From NCBI GenBank assembly GCA_964035545.1, contig OZ037772.1, positions 6,073,389-6,137,388 on the forward strand: 64,000 nt of DNA, in the 5' to 3' direction. This document shows positions 24,753-38,500 of the stretch, piece after piece. The stretch's first letter is position 1. Each line of letters starts with the position of its first letter. The notes beneath the pieces were generated by a model. The model did no database searches and was not told where the DNA came from. It saw only the letters and a list, made by a program, of their open reading frames with translations. The position numbers and the translations under genes were made by a program. The stretch is from Bugula neritina. Its lineage: Eukaryota > Bryozoa > Gymnolaemata > Cheilostomatida > Bugulidae.

Positions 24753-26733
24753 TTATTCAAGAGGAAGGCTCTCCAACAGTTCTACCAAAGCCTAAATAAC
24801 ATGTATAAAATAAAGGTTATATGCACAATTTTTTTTCCAAAACAGCCTGCAACTGTTTTGCTATTGCATATGCCCTATGCCATTCATCAAGTAGAACAAT
24901 TTTAACCAGGATATCTAGAAAAGTTGACACAAGGGCTTTATAAACTATATAACAGTAAAACTGTGAGTAGAAATTAATTGACACTAATGAATAATGCTTT
25001 AGGTGCTGGCAACAACCATAAAAGAAAAGTTATATAACAAACAAATAGAAAAAGCACTAAACAAATCAACAGCATTATATACAATTGGGGCACATACATG
25101 AAAACAGCAGCTAGTGTCATTTTCTTAAGACAGCACTATTTTAGGTATAAATTTAAGAAGTATTAGAAAATGCAGAAATTTACTGCAATTGGTTCATTTT
25201 ATTTAAGTTAGTACATACTGAAGATCTCAAGTTTTTGCTAATGAACATGAGTTTTGGCCCGAAACTAAAAAATATCAATAAATACACCTAAATAATCAAG
25301 GCTCTTTTTAATTTTCTTTGATTTCCTATGCTTTTTTCTAATTACAGCAACTTCTGACTGGGGATCGCCACGGTTAGTTCGTAACAGTAGGCAATCCAAA
25401 TGAAATGAATAAATAGGAAAAAACATGAGAAATCATGCAAAATTAAGAAGAACCTTGATTATTTAGGTGTATTTCTTGATGTCTCATTAGTGCACTAATT
25501 TTAAGCAAAAAGCATTGTTCATTAGCAGCTAAAATGTAAAAATGGCTAAAAACTGCAGATTTCCAGTGTGTACTAAATTAAATAAAAGGACTCAATCACC
25601 TTTGCAACATAATTCAATAATTGCATGGTCAAGCAGAATAAACTACAATTAACAGCAACAACAGTGTAATAGTTGCGTAGAAAAGTTGTACTGCAAAAAA
25701 CTAAAAGAATGCAAAATCTATAAATGTGTGCTACCAAGTAAATGCTGAACAGACATCATGAAATAGTGTACGAAATACAAACTATTAAACTTACCTGTTG
25801 ATCTAATGCAGCCAAAACCTTAAGCTTAGAGTAGTGGAATGGTGCTGTTCGATGTTGATATGCTACAAGTAACTAAGATGACTCAAATTCTTGCCTTTAG
25901 GAGTAAGAGGCCTCAGCTCAGTTTCAACAAAACTTCCAATAATCTCAACGGATGCGCTCAATTAGGAGCCACAACAAAGCACACCCATGTCATTTTAGTA
26001 AACTCTAAAAAATGAACGGAAATAAAACTGTTAGAGAGTAAACAGAGAAACATATAGTGATGGGGGAAAAACCTGTCAGCAAAGGTTATATACACTCATA
26101 GTCATAACACGAAGAAAAAGATAATGAATAACAAGCTATTCAAGATGACACAAGAAACCAAACAAATTTCTTTGACTAAAAAATATAATTAAATACTATA
26201 TTACTTGGCAAAAAATATTTGTTTTGAACAACGTATTATTGGGAAGAATTGCCAGTGTCTCAAATTTTGAGATTAAAGTTTCTGCCTTATAGCGGAAATA
26301 GAGAGGCAATCAATAGTGTACAAAACATGTTTTCAGTCATTGGCTGTTGACTAAATTGACAAAGGTAAAGAAAGCTTCCATATCATTATTTATTTTGTTC
26401 TCAAGTGTGTGGTTACAGTTTCATGAGTCAGAAATATAATTATTTGAGATATGAAATCAAGTGTAGTCAAAAGAGTGTCATACAATTTAAAATGTAGTAA
26501 TAGAGCTTTGACAATAATTTCTTCTGCTAAGTAAAACAGGTACCATTATGTGCTACTTATCTTTTAGAGATGAACATCAAGGATGTTGAAAACAAAATAG
26601 TTGTAAATTACAGCAAATACCTTTCTACTTACCTAACCAGAGAAAATAAGTTTTCAACCTTGCATGCACTCAGCTGGTTTTCAATGTTTGGATCAGTGAC
26701 ATCTTTATAACTGATAGCAGCATTATGTGATAG
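24753..26733 (-). pseudogene. C-terminal exons of an unrecognised gene, one frameshift
   Basis: Three candidate minus-strand exons lie in order. 26733-26633 contains YKDVTDPNIENQLSACKVEN and has a GTAAGT donor. 25956-25795 contains EIIGSFVETELRPLTPKGKN and, in another frame, YQHRTAPFHYSKLKVLAALD, with a GTAAGT donor. 24791-24753 reads ALVELLESLPLE and then stop. Phases join only if exon two has lost one base near 25868, where one frame stops at TAG and the next opens. The missing base could be a true mutation or an assembly error. Upstream exons were not found. The function is unknown. Confidence 0.4.
25280..25474. repeat. Inverted-repeat (MITE-like) hairpin
   Basis: AAATACACCTAAATAATCAAGG from 25280 is repeated inverted ending at 25474, and the similarity extends inwards about 65 bases per arm with some mismatches. 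About 55 bases lie between the arms. It lies in the intron between the last two candidate exons of the minus-strand gene model. No clear target duplication is seen. Confidence 0.75.
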
Positions 26734-27299
26734 CTTTAGGAATTGTTACCTTAAATCTAAATTATATAGAACAAGAAGTGCAAAAATATGGCATTAGTAC
26801 TCATTGCACAATACACACTTGCTAGAGTAGCTAATCTAGCATCACATTAATTTAAGAAAGACAAAATTTTATTACTGTTCACAAATGATGAATATTAAAA
26901 TTTGAATAATTAGACAAATTAACAATGATATTGATGTTAGTTCAAACATTACTAATGGTAAACACCAAAATACTAATAGGAATAGTCATGTTAACATCAA
27001 TTAGAAAAGTAAAGATAATTTGAAAATGAGACAGTTTATAGGTCTAACTCTTATAGTTGACAAGCAATTACAGGGCAGTCATATTGATGTAGGCTACCCT
27101 CAAAATGTAGCACTTTAAAAATATTAAAAAGACAGCACATATAAGAACATAATCTTAAAAATAGGCATATGTGACACCTATATTTTGATTAACAAAGAAA
27201 TCTTCTTTACTTTATTAATCTAGCTCATATAATGGTATTCTGTCTTAGTATGTTATTTTAATACTTGAAATCTAATCAGCTACAGAAAAGTACTTCAAT

Positions 27300-27560
27300 T
27301 CAAAGGCCTTCATAATTATTCTTTAGTTTGCTATTTAAATAGACAGTAAGGTTGATGAATAAAATAAAAGTTAGTAAAGTAAAAACTAAATAAATTGAGA
27401 ATAATATCTCCACTCTAAGGTTATAATCATTATAAATTAACATTTTAATACTCCTGTTATCCTTAGGTATAGTTGTTAGCAATTTAAGTATGAGCTCGAA
27501 GCCAAATGTCAGTATCAACATCCCCATTACATTGACTAAGACTGACTTTATAACCCTCAA
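27300..27560 (-). other. 86-codon open frame with two membrane-like segments
   Basis: Translation gives two hydrophobic stretches (VNVMGMLILTFGFELIL and ILFSIYLVFTLLTFILFINL) separated by about 30 mostly polar residues. An AG lies just upstream (CCACAG), so it could be a terminal exon. No ATG opens the frame at its edge, and no partner exon was found. AT-rich sequence often translates to hydrophobic residues, so this is weak. Confidence 0.25.
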
Positions 27561-27739
27561 GCTGTGGCACTCAATTTCTATAAGTAGTAACTAATAACAA
27601 ATATAAAATTATTTATTTGCTACTGATAGTGATAATAATTAAAAATAATAATATGATCCATTAAAATAGAACTAATAAAGCCAACGACGTTAATGGTATG
27701 TCTAACTAAACATGGCATGTCTGGTATGGCAGTGGGTAT

Positions 27740-30570
27740 GTGGAGGACCAGGCAACCTACGGCCGTCAACCCGTTACTGGCACAACTAGAAGAAGATACT
27801 CAAGAGAAGACAACAGAGTTGTCATGGAATGCTACTTCAAAAGTACACCCAAATTGAGAGGTTATAGAAAAACAATGTATGAGCTCTGTAGACCCGGATC
27901 AAAGAATTATTTAAAAAGAATGTGCAAACGCTGGAAAACAGAGGAGAGTTTAACATCAGCGAATAGAGACTAGCGGATTAAGCAAGAACTATGAAGAAAC
28001 ACAAGCATTTTATGGAAGAAGAACTCCATAAGATTGAAGAAGGAACCTTGCAAGAACTAGGCACATCAATTGGTGAAGAAGATAATGAAGAGCTAAATTT
28101 GCAAATAGAGGATGTTATAGTACAACATGAGATAGCATATAAATCAGCCATGAGAATTTTAAGAGTACCTAGTTCAGAGGTAGAAAAAGTGTTAGTAGAA
28201 AAATTATAAATGAGCATAACAAACTATCTAATGATCGACCAACACTAAGAGCCCTTAGGCACATTGAGAGGGTCAAATTACTACAGGCAGTAAAACAGAT
28301 TAATGATGTGCTAAACTGTGTTGAGATTATTAATACCATTGAGCTTAATAACACCACCATGGCTTGTGCGAAAAATAGTAACAGAACAAGTGTGTAACAA
28401 AAAGGAAAAAGAAATAAAAAGAAATTAGATCAGACTTAAGTAAAATAGCAGAGTGAAAAAGTAGAGCTTACAATGATTCATTGAGAAGAATGGTTGAAGA
28501 AAAATATAGGATAAAGAACAAAGAGTGTGGTGTAGTGATTGAAAAACTGAAGCAAAACCTGAGAGCTGTAAGCCAGAAAATAAACAGATATACAGAATGA
28601 GTTGATCAATATAATCAGAACACAATGTTTACAATGATAAGCGCTTTTATCAAGAATTACGAGGAAATGAATGTACATCTAAAGAGGCACCTGACAAGGA
28701 AATCAAAAGCATTCTGATAAAATATATGGGGTCAGCCAACTAAAAATAATACCAATGCAGAATGACTAAATAAAGTTAGCAACAAATTGGAGCATATGTA
28801 AAGACAAGGAAATTAGATCTTAGAAACGATGCAAACAACTGGAATAGCAATTAATGTCATAAGGTTGATAAGAAAAAGCATGAAACCTGGAAAACACAAC
28901 TGAAATACCTGGAAGAAAAGATAGGAAAAATAAAGATCAAACTAAGAATTTTCCAAGGAGACTCTTTATCTCTATCCCTTTTCTCCAACTACCGATTCGC
29001 ATGACAGAAGCGGCTCAATGATGCAAATTTCGACGAGACAGAAAACAAACCATCTCCTATATGTGGATGACCTGAAGGTAAATAGGAAATCAAAGTTAGA
29101 CCTGGAAGCTTTGGTAAACACTGCCGGGATCTTCACAAGGAATATAGAAATGAAATTTGGATTAAAAAATGTGCCACACTGGTTATGAGAAAGGGAAAGA
29201 AAATCAAGGACACAGGAATCAGTTTGCCTGATGAACAGGTAATCAAAGATCTGGGTGAGAAGCCGTATAAATATCTAGGAGTTCTTGAGATTGATAGAAT
29301 ACAAATATATGAAATGAAAAATAAGATCAAGGAGTACTACAAACAAATAAGAAAAGTTCTGGATTAAAAACTGAATGGTGAGAACACAATCAAAGCAATA
29401 AACACATGGGCAGTAACAGCAGTGCATTACACAGCTAGAATACTTGACTGAACTGTTTCATGAGCTAAAAAATATGGACTGAAAGACAAGGAAGCTAATG
29501 ACAACAAACCGTGCACCCTATCCGAGAGCAGATGTAGGCAGGCTGTATTTTAGCAGAAGGGAAGGCGGTAGAAGAATGTTGTCAACTGAAAAATGCATAA
29601 AGATTGAAAACTGCAGCATGTCAGACTACATAAATAAAACATAGACTGATAGAAACACCACACTGAATACCTTCCTAAAAGACAAAACGGCGGTAGAACT
29701 AAATAATGATAAAGTGATAGAAAGAACTGATGAGTGTAAAGAAAAGCTTCACGTGGTCAATACATCATCAAAATGGTGGAAGACATGAAAGCATTTTCCT
29801 GGAACTGGTTGAAGTATGGTTGGCTGAAAAAGGAAACAGAAGGACTGCTGACAGCTGCGCAAGATCAACTATTCACTACTAGAAATTATAAAGTGGCTAT
29901 GGTGAGAGAACAGGGTAGCAAGAAGTGTGGAATGTGTAACGCAAGAGACAAAACTTCGATGCACGTATTGAGTGAGTTTGAGAAGGTAGCAGAAGGAGAA
30001 TATATGAAAAAACACAACCTTTTGGCATTGATAATTTCAATAGTAGTTGTGTGAACTTCGTGGGTTTCAGAAAAGTAAGAATTGGTACGGCCATCAAGCA
30101 GAATCAGTACTGGAAAATGATAATGTAAAAACCTTGTAAGATTTTAACATACACACTGACGTAGTCATCAAAGTTAGGAGACCCGATATATTAGTAGTTG
30201 ACAAGCATAATGCTGAAACAACCATAATTGATATCACAGTCCCTGTTAACTACAGAGTAAAAGAAAAAGATTCGAAAAGTTAGGAAAATATCAGAATTTA
30301 GCACTAGAATAAACCCGCCTTTGAAAAACATAAAAAAGTCATCCCGTTGTAACTGGAGCCTTTAGAGCTTTATACAAGATTGTAGACTGGCTGACACTAC
30401 TTGGAGTAGCTGAAAACAAATGCTCATTAATTCAGCAGACACCCTTACTAGGATCAGGATAAGCTCACATCCTGAGGAAAGTTCTATCCATTTCAGCCTA
30501 GTATAACTAGGCCAATGGTAAAAGGTTACACCAGCTAAAAAACTACGGTCAATCAACAATAATAATAATA
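27740..30570 (+). mobile_element. Ruined non-LTR retrotransposon, RLE-type (R4/Dong-like)
   Basis: Colinear blocks on the plus strand, broken by many stops and frameshifts. An N-terminal TTRRRYSREDNRVVMECYF block lies near 27785. The reverse transcriptase active site YVDD (29060-29071) sits in NHLLYVDDLK. Then come a GISLPDEQVIKDLGEKPYKY block (29216), LNGENTIKAINTWA (about 29370), a CxxC start of a zinc motif (CGMC, about 29930), RPDILVVDKHN and IDITVPVN (endonuclease-like, about 30180-30250), and AHILRKVL near the end (about 30460). An AAT-rich tail at about 30550 marks the 3' end. Order and motifs match the LINEs with a C-terminal restriction-like endonuclease as I know them. It is dead. 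Confidence 0.75.
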
Positions 30571-33500
30571 TACAACTATATTAGTGCAGTTGGTTCTATT
30601 ATTAGATTAGCATATCGATTATGACTTTTCGATTGCCACCCTGATACTATGAGTAAAATGTACAAGCATACGTGAAAGTATAGATATGATCATAAGTATA
30701 AAAATAGGTATAAGTATAAATATAAATATAGGTACAAGTATAAAACGAATGATTATATTATTAATAATATTAGTCAGTGATACCTATAACCGTAATGGTT
30801 TTTAGACTTACAGTTATCATTAACATTAGCTGAGTAATATGATTAGTTAAAATAATGGTATTCATTAATATATCATAGTTATAAGTTATAACTCTAGTCT
30901 CTAAAGAGCAACAGCAAGTGTAATTGGGATATTCATATTAAATTTCATATTCACATAGTGCAATGTTTATGTTATGAACTAATTTATTCCTTCAACATTT
31001 AACTATAAATATGATTAACACTAACTTTGACCAGCAGTATTACTAAAAGAAGCGTATTACACATATAAGATAATAAAATTCTAGTAGTGGGACTAATAGT
31101 ATTACTAGGTCCGGTATTATTCTTGTTATCTTATTCATCATTCATGAGTTATCAAATTTAAAATTACTACTTATTAGCATCAGCATATAAAAAGTAAGAT
31201 CATTAGGAATAATTATCATGAGGTATGATCTATGATTTGCATTATCCATATATAGTTTAATACCAATATGATATATTATTATTGCTGATAGTCTATGTTA
31301 TAGTTAAATTTATACTTATCTTTACAGTTACCTATAGTAGCACTTATTAGTTATTTGTGGTAGCCAAACTAATGTTTAATATTAATAAATTAAACTGAGT
31401 ATCATAAAAGTGTTACTAAGAATTTTAATTATAATCGTAATGGTGATCATATTATTTTATTATAATTATTATATTTTATCACTAATGCTAAACTGAGTTA
31501 ATGTATATACTTTGAGTTTTACTATTACTCATTATATTTACACTTATAGTAAAACTAAATATGTAAAAGTTATACTTATACTATTATTATTCGTATTTCA
31601 TTAGACTTACATCTAAGATCGCAGTCCTATTACTACTACCACTGATACTAGTACTACAACTAGTACTAGTACTACTACTACTACTACTAATAGTACTGTT
31701 ACTACTACTACTACTAGTACTACTACTAGGTCTACTACTGTACTAGTACAACTACAAACTTTGAAAATAACTGCAAGAAAGGTATGACTTACTCTTTTTC
31801 TTAGTCTTACTGTGACTCTCAGTCGTAATGTAAAATAAAATTGTGAACTGTAAAGTTAAACCCAAGGCTGAAATTTATTTAATTAAATTTAGACAATCTG
31901 AATCATTGGCTCAATCCTTGAGTTTGACTATTACTATTATTATTAGTGTTACGATTGTGATTATCATTGGCATTATGATTATGCCATTATGATTATCATT
32001 ATGATTGTAATTGTGGTAATTCTAACATTAATTATAATCATAAATTAAAAGGTAATGATTAATGATAATTATTTTCATTTTGTAATCATAATGATAATCA
32101 TAATGATGTAAATTTTGATGTAAAACCAAAATACTAAAACTAAAAGTAAAAGTTAGAAAATTAAATGATAAAATATTATAATGATAATTATAATTATTAT
32201 ATTTATTATATTATTATTGAATATATTATTTCATTAGAAAATAGGTTGCAGCGTAGCATGATTAAAATTCAGTAAAAATTAGTTTACCAACAGCAAACAT
32301 GCATGCGTCTTGTCAACATTCAATTCGTAGTGCCATAGCGAAGCCAGATTACTTGTAGTACGACTACTAGAACTACTACTACTAGTGATGGATTACAGAT
32401 CCTTGGCGATTTTAGCTGTGAGTGACCTTCACCTCACATTCTCGTCATGCGCGCGGCATTAGACTAAGTAGAGGGTATAAAGCACTGAGCTGGAAAAGAA
32501 ATAATATATTTTAATTATAGGTAATACTAATGGTAATATAATTTATGGGAATATATAGGTAATATTATTGAGTTCATTGGTATGGAGTATAGACCTATCA
32601 CTGATAGTATCAGTATCAACTACCACTTACGTACTACTTCAACTTATAACTTACCTTCAACTCAAACTGCTTGAAATCATTTGTCTTTGATCATATTGGC
32701 ATTGTCATTGTGATTGAAATAACTATTAATATTTTTAGTTCAACATCAATGCCGAACATATTGTAATAACTAATAAGATAATCATAAGGTTGATATACTT
32801 TGCTAATACTAATACTAATAGTAATAATAATAGTTATAGTAATTCAGTATCACTCTCACTCTGGTGCAGTGAGACTCAGACTTAGAGTTAGAGACAGAGT
32901 GAGTCCGAGTAAGTCTGAGTGTTGGTAATAGTAATACTAATAGTCATATAAATTTAAATTATATTTACTTATTTCTAGCAATCACAATGGCAATAGTTAT
33001 AGTAACTTTCACTTACTCTTAAATCATTGAACCTGAACTAAAAGTAAAATTAAGCATTATGATTATGATTATCATTATGATTATACCTATGATTTTATTA
33101 TGTTTAAATTAAAAATCAATATCATGATAATATCATAGTGATAGACATATTATTGATAAATGATAATATAAAAGTAATTTGATAAATTATACATTGATTT
33201 TGAATTAAGGTGATACTGATACTAGACCGGTACTGAAAGTGATAGTAATACTAATAGTAATAGTAATAGTCATATAAATTTAAGTTATATTTACTCATTA
33301 CCGGCAATCACAATGGCAATAGTAACTTAAACTGTAACAGTAATGGTATGGGTATGTTTGAAATTGTCACTATCAGTATTGCTATGAATCAAAATATAAT
33401 GCTATCATACCAATAATTTAAAATAATATTACAAAGCTTCGGTAGCAACTTTTACTTGTACCAGTTTGGAATTTTGAATTATACATATTCTTAGTTAAAG

Positions 33501-35450
33501 TCTTCAAGTTTATTGTCAAAATGAACTTGAAATTAAAGACTTAGTAGTAAAAATTAAACTAAGACTGACTGTAAGTGACTAAGATTAAAAATAAGTAATT
33601 TTAAATATCGATTTAGTATTTTTCTTACTCTTTGTCTTAAAATTGACTTTTATTTTGCACCTACTCCTGGTCAATGATTCTTTTTTCTATTTATATTACT
33701 ATTGCTATTAGTATAATTGACTTAAATTTAATAATATATATGATTATATCTTTATAAATGTGATATTTGATTTTATGAATAGTAATCCGAAAACTCTTTG
33801 GTATTATTTATTTTTGATCATTGTAGTTATTATCATTATATTTGTATAATAATTATGATTATCAAATTCAATATTTGTATTATGGTATGGATATCTGCCT
33901 CCATCCCATGTTCTGTTTTACAGTGCCTTTTTACATTCACGTCTAGGTTCACATTGCGATGGTCATACTGATAGCACTTGGGGACAGTGATGAGCATAAT
34001 GATTATCACTAATATTAAGATTATCGTTATTAGGATTTAGAATAATTTAATAAACAAGCAACTTAAAACAAATGTTTTTACTAATATACATATTAATTAC
34101 TAATATAAATATACTACTATGAATATTATAATTATTATACTTTACAATTCAAAGTAAGATAATCATAATACGAACTGGTAAAACTAAATATAAAGTAAAT
34201 GTAATAATACTAATAGTAGTTATCCATTCCCCTTTGGTTTCACATACTAATAATTGGAAACCTCTGTCCTAATATTATTTCTATTAATATTGCTCAAAGT
34301 TTGATCCCTATTTAATTTTATAGTTCACTCACCAGCTACATAATTTTATTAAAATACATGTGGTATTGGTTATAGTACTAGTGAAACTTGAAGTTGAATA
34401 GCATGCTTATTACTCACTGCTCTTTGCTTACATTATTAGGGTTACTCTTTAGTCTTAGAGATACCCTAACATAAACTTGAAAGCTGGAGGTAGTACTAGT
34501 CTAGTGCTGTGTTAATCCTACACTGTTGACTTATCAACACTGTGACTATAATTATGACTCCTAAGTCAAAGTCATTTTCATATAGTAGTAGTCACTATGA
34601 CAGACTGAAAGTCAGGAAGACTAAATATAATGGTAAAGTGTGTAAGAATAAATCATACTTAATCAATTACTTTTAGTTTTGTTACCAGTGTTGGGTCAAC
34701 TTTCAGAATAAAGAATAAATATAATTATAAAGATAAATGGATAAAAATTCCAATCATGGTTTAATGTGCCTATTTTAAGCTGTTAATTTAATTACTATAA
34801 TATAAGTGCTCAAAATACAACTTTTGATTTTCATAATTATGTTTTAATTTAATACAGATACCATAGTATCATATACAGTAGAATCAGTTGTATCTTATTT
34901 AATAATGAAGTAACTTATTGGAGCTTTCACAGTTATTAATTATTTACTTGTTAGTCTTTGAACTGGGACAATGTTTGAAACTTGAAGTAGAATGAAGTTT
35001 GAGTTCAGTTACCGCAATGGTATCTGCAGTCACAATAGGAATACGCATATAACTATGTTTATATTTGTGAAAAATATATAGTCAAAACTAGATAAGGTAA
35101 TATTAATTATAATTGGTTTCACTTTCAATATATTCCTATAAACTGGAAAATAGACAGAAGCATTTAATCATGAAAGTAAACCTAGTGGAAGTAAATCAAT
35201 TCACTAAGTATAGTAAAATATTTACTATTCAGTAAGTTTATTTACTTTAGTTAATTGTACTTGATTATTTCTGTCGGTTTTTCAGTTGATTTTTCTACCT
35301 TTTGCTATAGCATATCAAACTACCACAAAGTCATGCTTCCGTATTACAATTATAAACATAGTGTTACTGTGTAATGTTATAGTAATGTAATAGTAATATT
35401 TGGATCATTGTAAGTATTTCTGTTGTTGTACTGATTGATAAATATTTTTT
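30571..35450. repeat. Low-complexity TA-rich region with ATT/ATG/ACT trinucleotide bias
   Basis: For almost 5 kb the sequence is made of slipping trinucleotide-like text (TAATAGTAATA, ATTATGATTATC, TACTACTAC) with little other structure. Paired related segments occur at about 32800-33000 and 33240-33330 (both contain GGCAATAG after ATCACAAT). No gene is seen. Confidence 0.6.
31632..31750. repeat. Interrupted (ACT)n trinucleotide repeat
   Basis: A run of TACTACTAC and ACTAGTACT units, about 115 bases long, within the low-complexity region. Confidence 0.85.
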
Positions 35451-35508
35451 AGCTTGCATGGATATTTGCAACGATCAAGATGTCATTTGAACCTGGACTG
35501 GAATAAAG

Positions 35509-38500
35509 ATGGCAAATCGAGAAGCTAGCTACAATTATTCTGCAGAAAGAAACTTGGTAAGCAAAAATAAGCTGCAGCATTAAGCAGTAAGCAATATGAC
35601 GATGAACTTTGCTTGATTTTGATTGACCTTAAAATATCTGGTCACCTTTCACCAACGTGGTCCTGCGCGGGTGGCGGGTGACCTTAAAATATCTGTTGCA
35701 CGTAAAATAAATTTTGTGACAGTCAAAAGTATGCTGATCTTTGTCGTATTTCAGTGCATCGGTGTCTTAGCTTAAGAGCTGAACCCAACAATTATGATCT
35801 AAAGCTGTTTTTTACTAGAAAGTGATTTTACTGTCTTTCTGATTATTCTTGGTTTTTCAGCTTGATGAATTGAATAAATGGATTTGATTTCGGGTATTAT
35901 GTAATGGATGAAAGAAATTTTTCTTAAATTTGTACTGAGCAATTTTTGCTATTGCTATGATGTTTAGTGATAAAATTGCACCCTTAATAACCCTGAAAAC
36001 TTTCATTACTAGCATTTGTTTATGTTCATTTTTAGGAAATTAAAATGAAGACACAACTCACCGATGCTATCTCACTGTGCCTGCATGCAGTTTATCTAAA
36101 AAGGTACTCCTATTAGCTGGCTCTTGCCCAATACCTGGTTGTCTCTGTAACTATTTTTTGCTCGCAGATGAGTTTTTTGAACTTGACATTTTATTGATTT
36201 TGAAAGTTATAGTGAGCTTTGAACTTGCTAGCATCGTTTTTAAAGACTTGCTGCAGTTTTTATCAACATTTTTTAAGTCAATGGTGTTAGTTTGGAAGCT
36301 CTCTCACTCCTCTCTCTGTCTCTTTCTCCCACACCTTCCACTCAACCTCTCTCTCTTTCTCCCCCTCTCTCCCACCCTCCCTCTCTCCCTCCCACCCTCC
36401 CTCTCTCCCACCCTCTGTCTCTCCCACCTTCTCTCTCTCCCACTCTCCGTCTCTCCCACCTTCTCTCTCTCCTAACATTTCTCTCTTCCCTTTTCCACTA
36501 TCTCTCTGACTCTCTCCCTTTCTCTCTTCTACCCCATTTCTCTTCCATCCTCTCTCCTAACCGTTCTCTCCCACCCCCCCTCTCCCACTTTCTTTCTCTC
36601 TCTAGTTTGCATGGCTTTACCCAATTTTGGTTAATTTTTTCATTTTGTTTCAGAATATCCAAAAGGAAAGCTAAAATTTATTTAATATATATTATACCAA
36701 CTTGAGTTTTACATACAATATCAAATAAATGCTGTGTTTTGTTAAAACAATGTTTGCAACTTTGTAGTATATTCAAATTCATAATTTATTTGTAGAGTCA
36801 CACAACAAGACACTACTCTGACACACTCACAAGTTGCCAGTGATCCAGCAGTATAGATGATTGTTTTCTCCACTGGCTATGCTGTCACGCTTTACTGTTG
36901 TGGTGTTTGAAACAAACCAATTGTTTGCCTACGCAGATTAGGGTGAGAAAAAAAGTGAGAAATGAAAGCTGTTTTTAATACCAACTACACTTAGTTTTTA
37001 TTGAATGAAAAACAAAGTGAAATCATTAGTTATCCGTTAAATGACTATATCACTGTTTATAAAGATGAAACACAAATAATCTTATAATATGCTAATGAAA
37101 TTTGGCTTTCAAATAGCTTTTTTCTGTATATTTGTTGAGGAAGTTTATCTTCAACAAAACTTCGTAGCTGTTGAATATGTGGAGAGTATTTTGTATTGTA
37201 TAAATTTATAGAGTAAAAGGTTCTCATCAAACTTTTACAACTTAGCTCATTGACGGTTTAAAAGTGTGAGTCACCCTTCACACTATAGAGTTTTATAAAG
37301 TTTTAATGAATGTGCAGTATTTTATAAAATATTGTGTGTCTCGTAAATTTAGCTATTTCTACCTTTTCAGTAAGATTGGAGTAAACACACCTCAAAATTC
37401 ACATCTGGTATCACATTGATTTATCGCAAGTCAAAGTACACCTACTAACTCTTTCTTCCTTAATACCTGCTTGCTTTTGCACTTCTACTCATTTCATATA
37501 CCTAACATTTCTCTTGCAGATGAATTACTTCTTTTAAGTTGTAAAAGCCTTAAATAGCATGAAATTAATGAGGTTTAAACCGTGGCCACACTAACTATTG
37601 ATGCGTTTATTGATGGGTTAAATTACACGAAAATATTGTCTCTTTCTTTTTAGTTTCACCTAAAGTATTACATACTATTGATGGAGGCTTTGCTGAAGTT
37701 TTTGGGTGATGATTTGTCAATAATTTTCCAGAGAAGATGATGGCATCATTATGCAGTTTCCAAATTTCTTTCGGCTTTGCTCTAGTGAAAATGTTGGAAA
37801 ACAATCAACAAAAAGGTTTGTACCATAAACAAAGTTATTGTGTGCGTGTTGTCAAAGCATAAAGTGTGCTGGAAATTTTTAGGTTTCTGTTGAGATGCGT
37901 TTTTGCTTTTCCTGCATGAAAAAAGTTCCAGTTTCAGTTAATATCACTAGCAGAGTGCCCACCTATATTTTAAATCATATTGATGCATAAGTCCTTTTTG
38001 TAATATTAAAAGTATAACTTGCTTAATTGCTATTCACTGCCCTTTGAAGTTTCCAACTGTAATTAATTAGTTGATTTGGCAGCATAGTATCAATGATTGA
38101 TGAAGGCAGCCGATATAATTATAAGCATAAATATCTATATCTACATGAAGATGTCATTCCCAATGATTGTTATTTTGAAATCAGCTGATTAAGTTATCAC
38201 AAACTAAACATTTTGACCAGCGGCTTGCAATGCAACTCGGTGAAATTTCAGACCTAGATAAATTGAATTTCTTACTGAAAATCGTGAAGGTATTAAAGTT
38301 TAAAGTGAAAGTTTAAAGGGTCATCTCTCTGCGAATTCTAATAGCATGGTGCCAATTAGACTTGAAAAAAATTCAAGGCACTACAAAGCACTAAGCCCAT
38401 TCTTACAAGTAGTTTCAAAGTGCACTGGAATTTCAGTTTACTTGTCATTGTATAGAATCCTGATCTACACTATAGGCCCTATAGCATTCACTATTGCCTG

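Noticed and set aside
36077-36705. Open frames of 132-137 codons rich in Leu, Ser and Pro
   Set aside because: They come from a CT/CCCT polypyrimidine tract in an intron.
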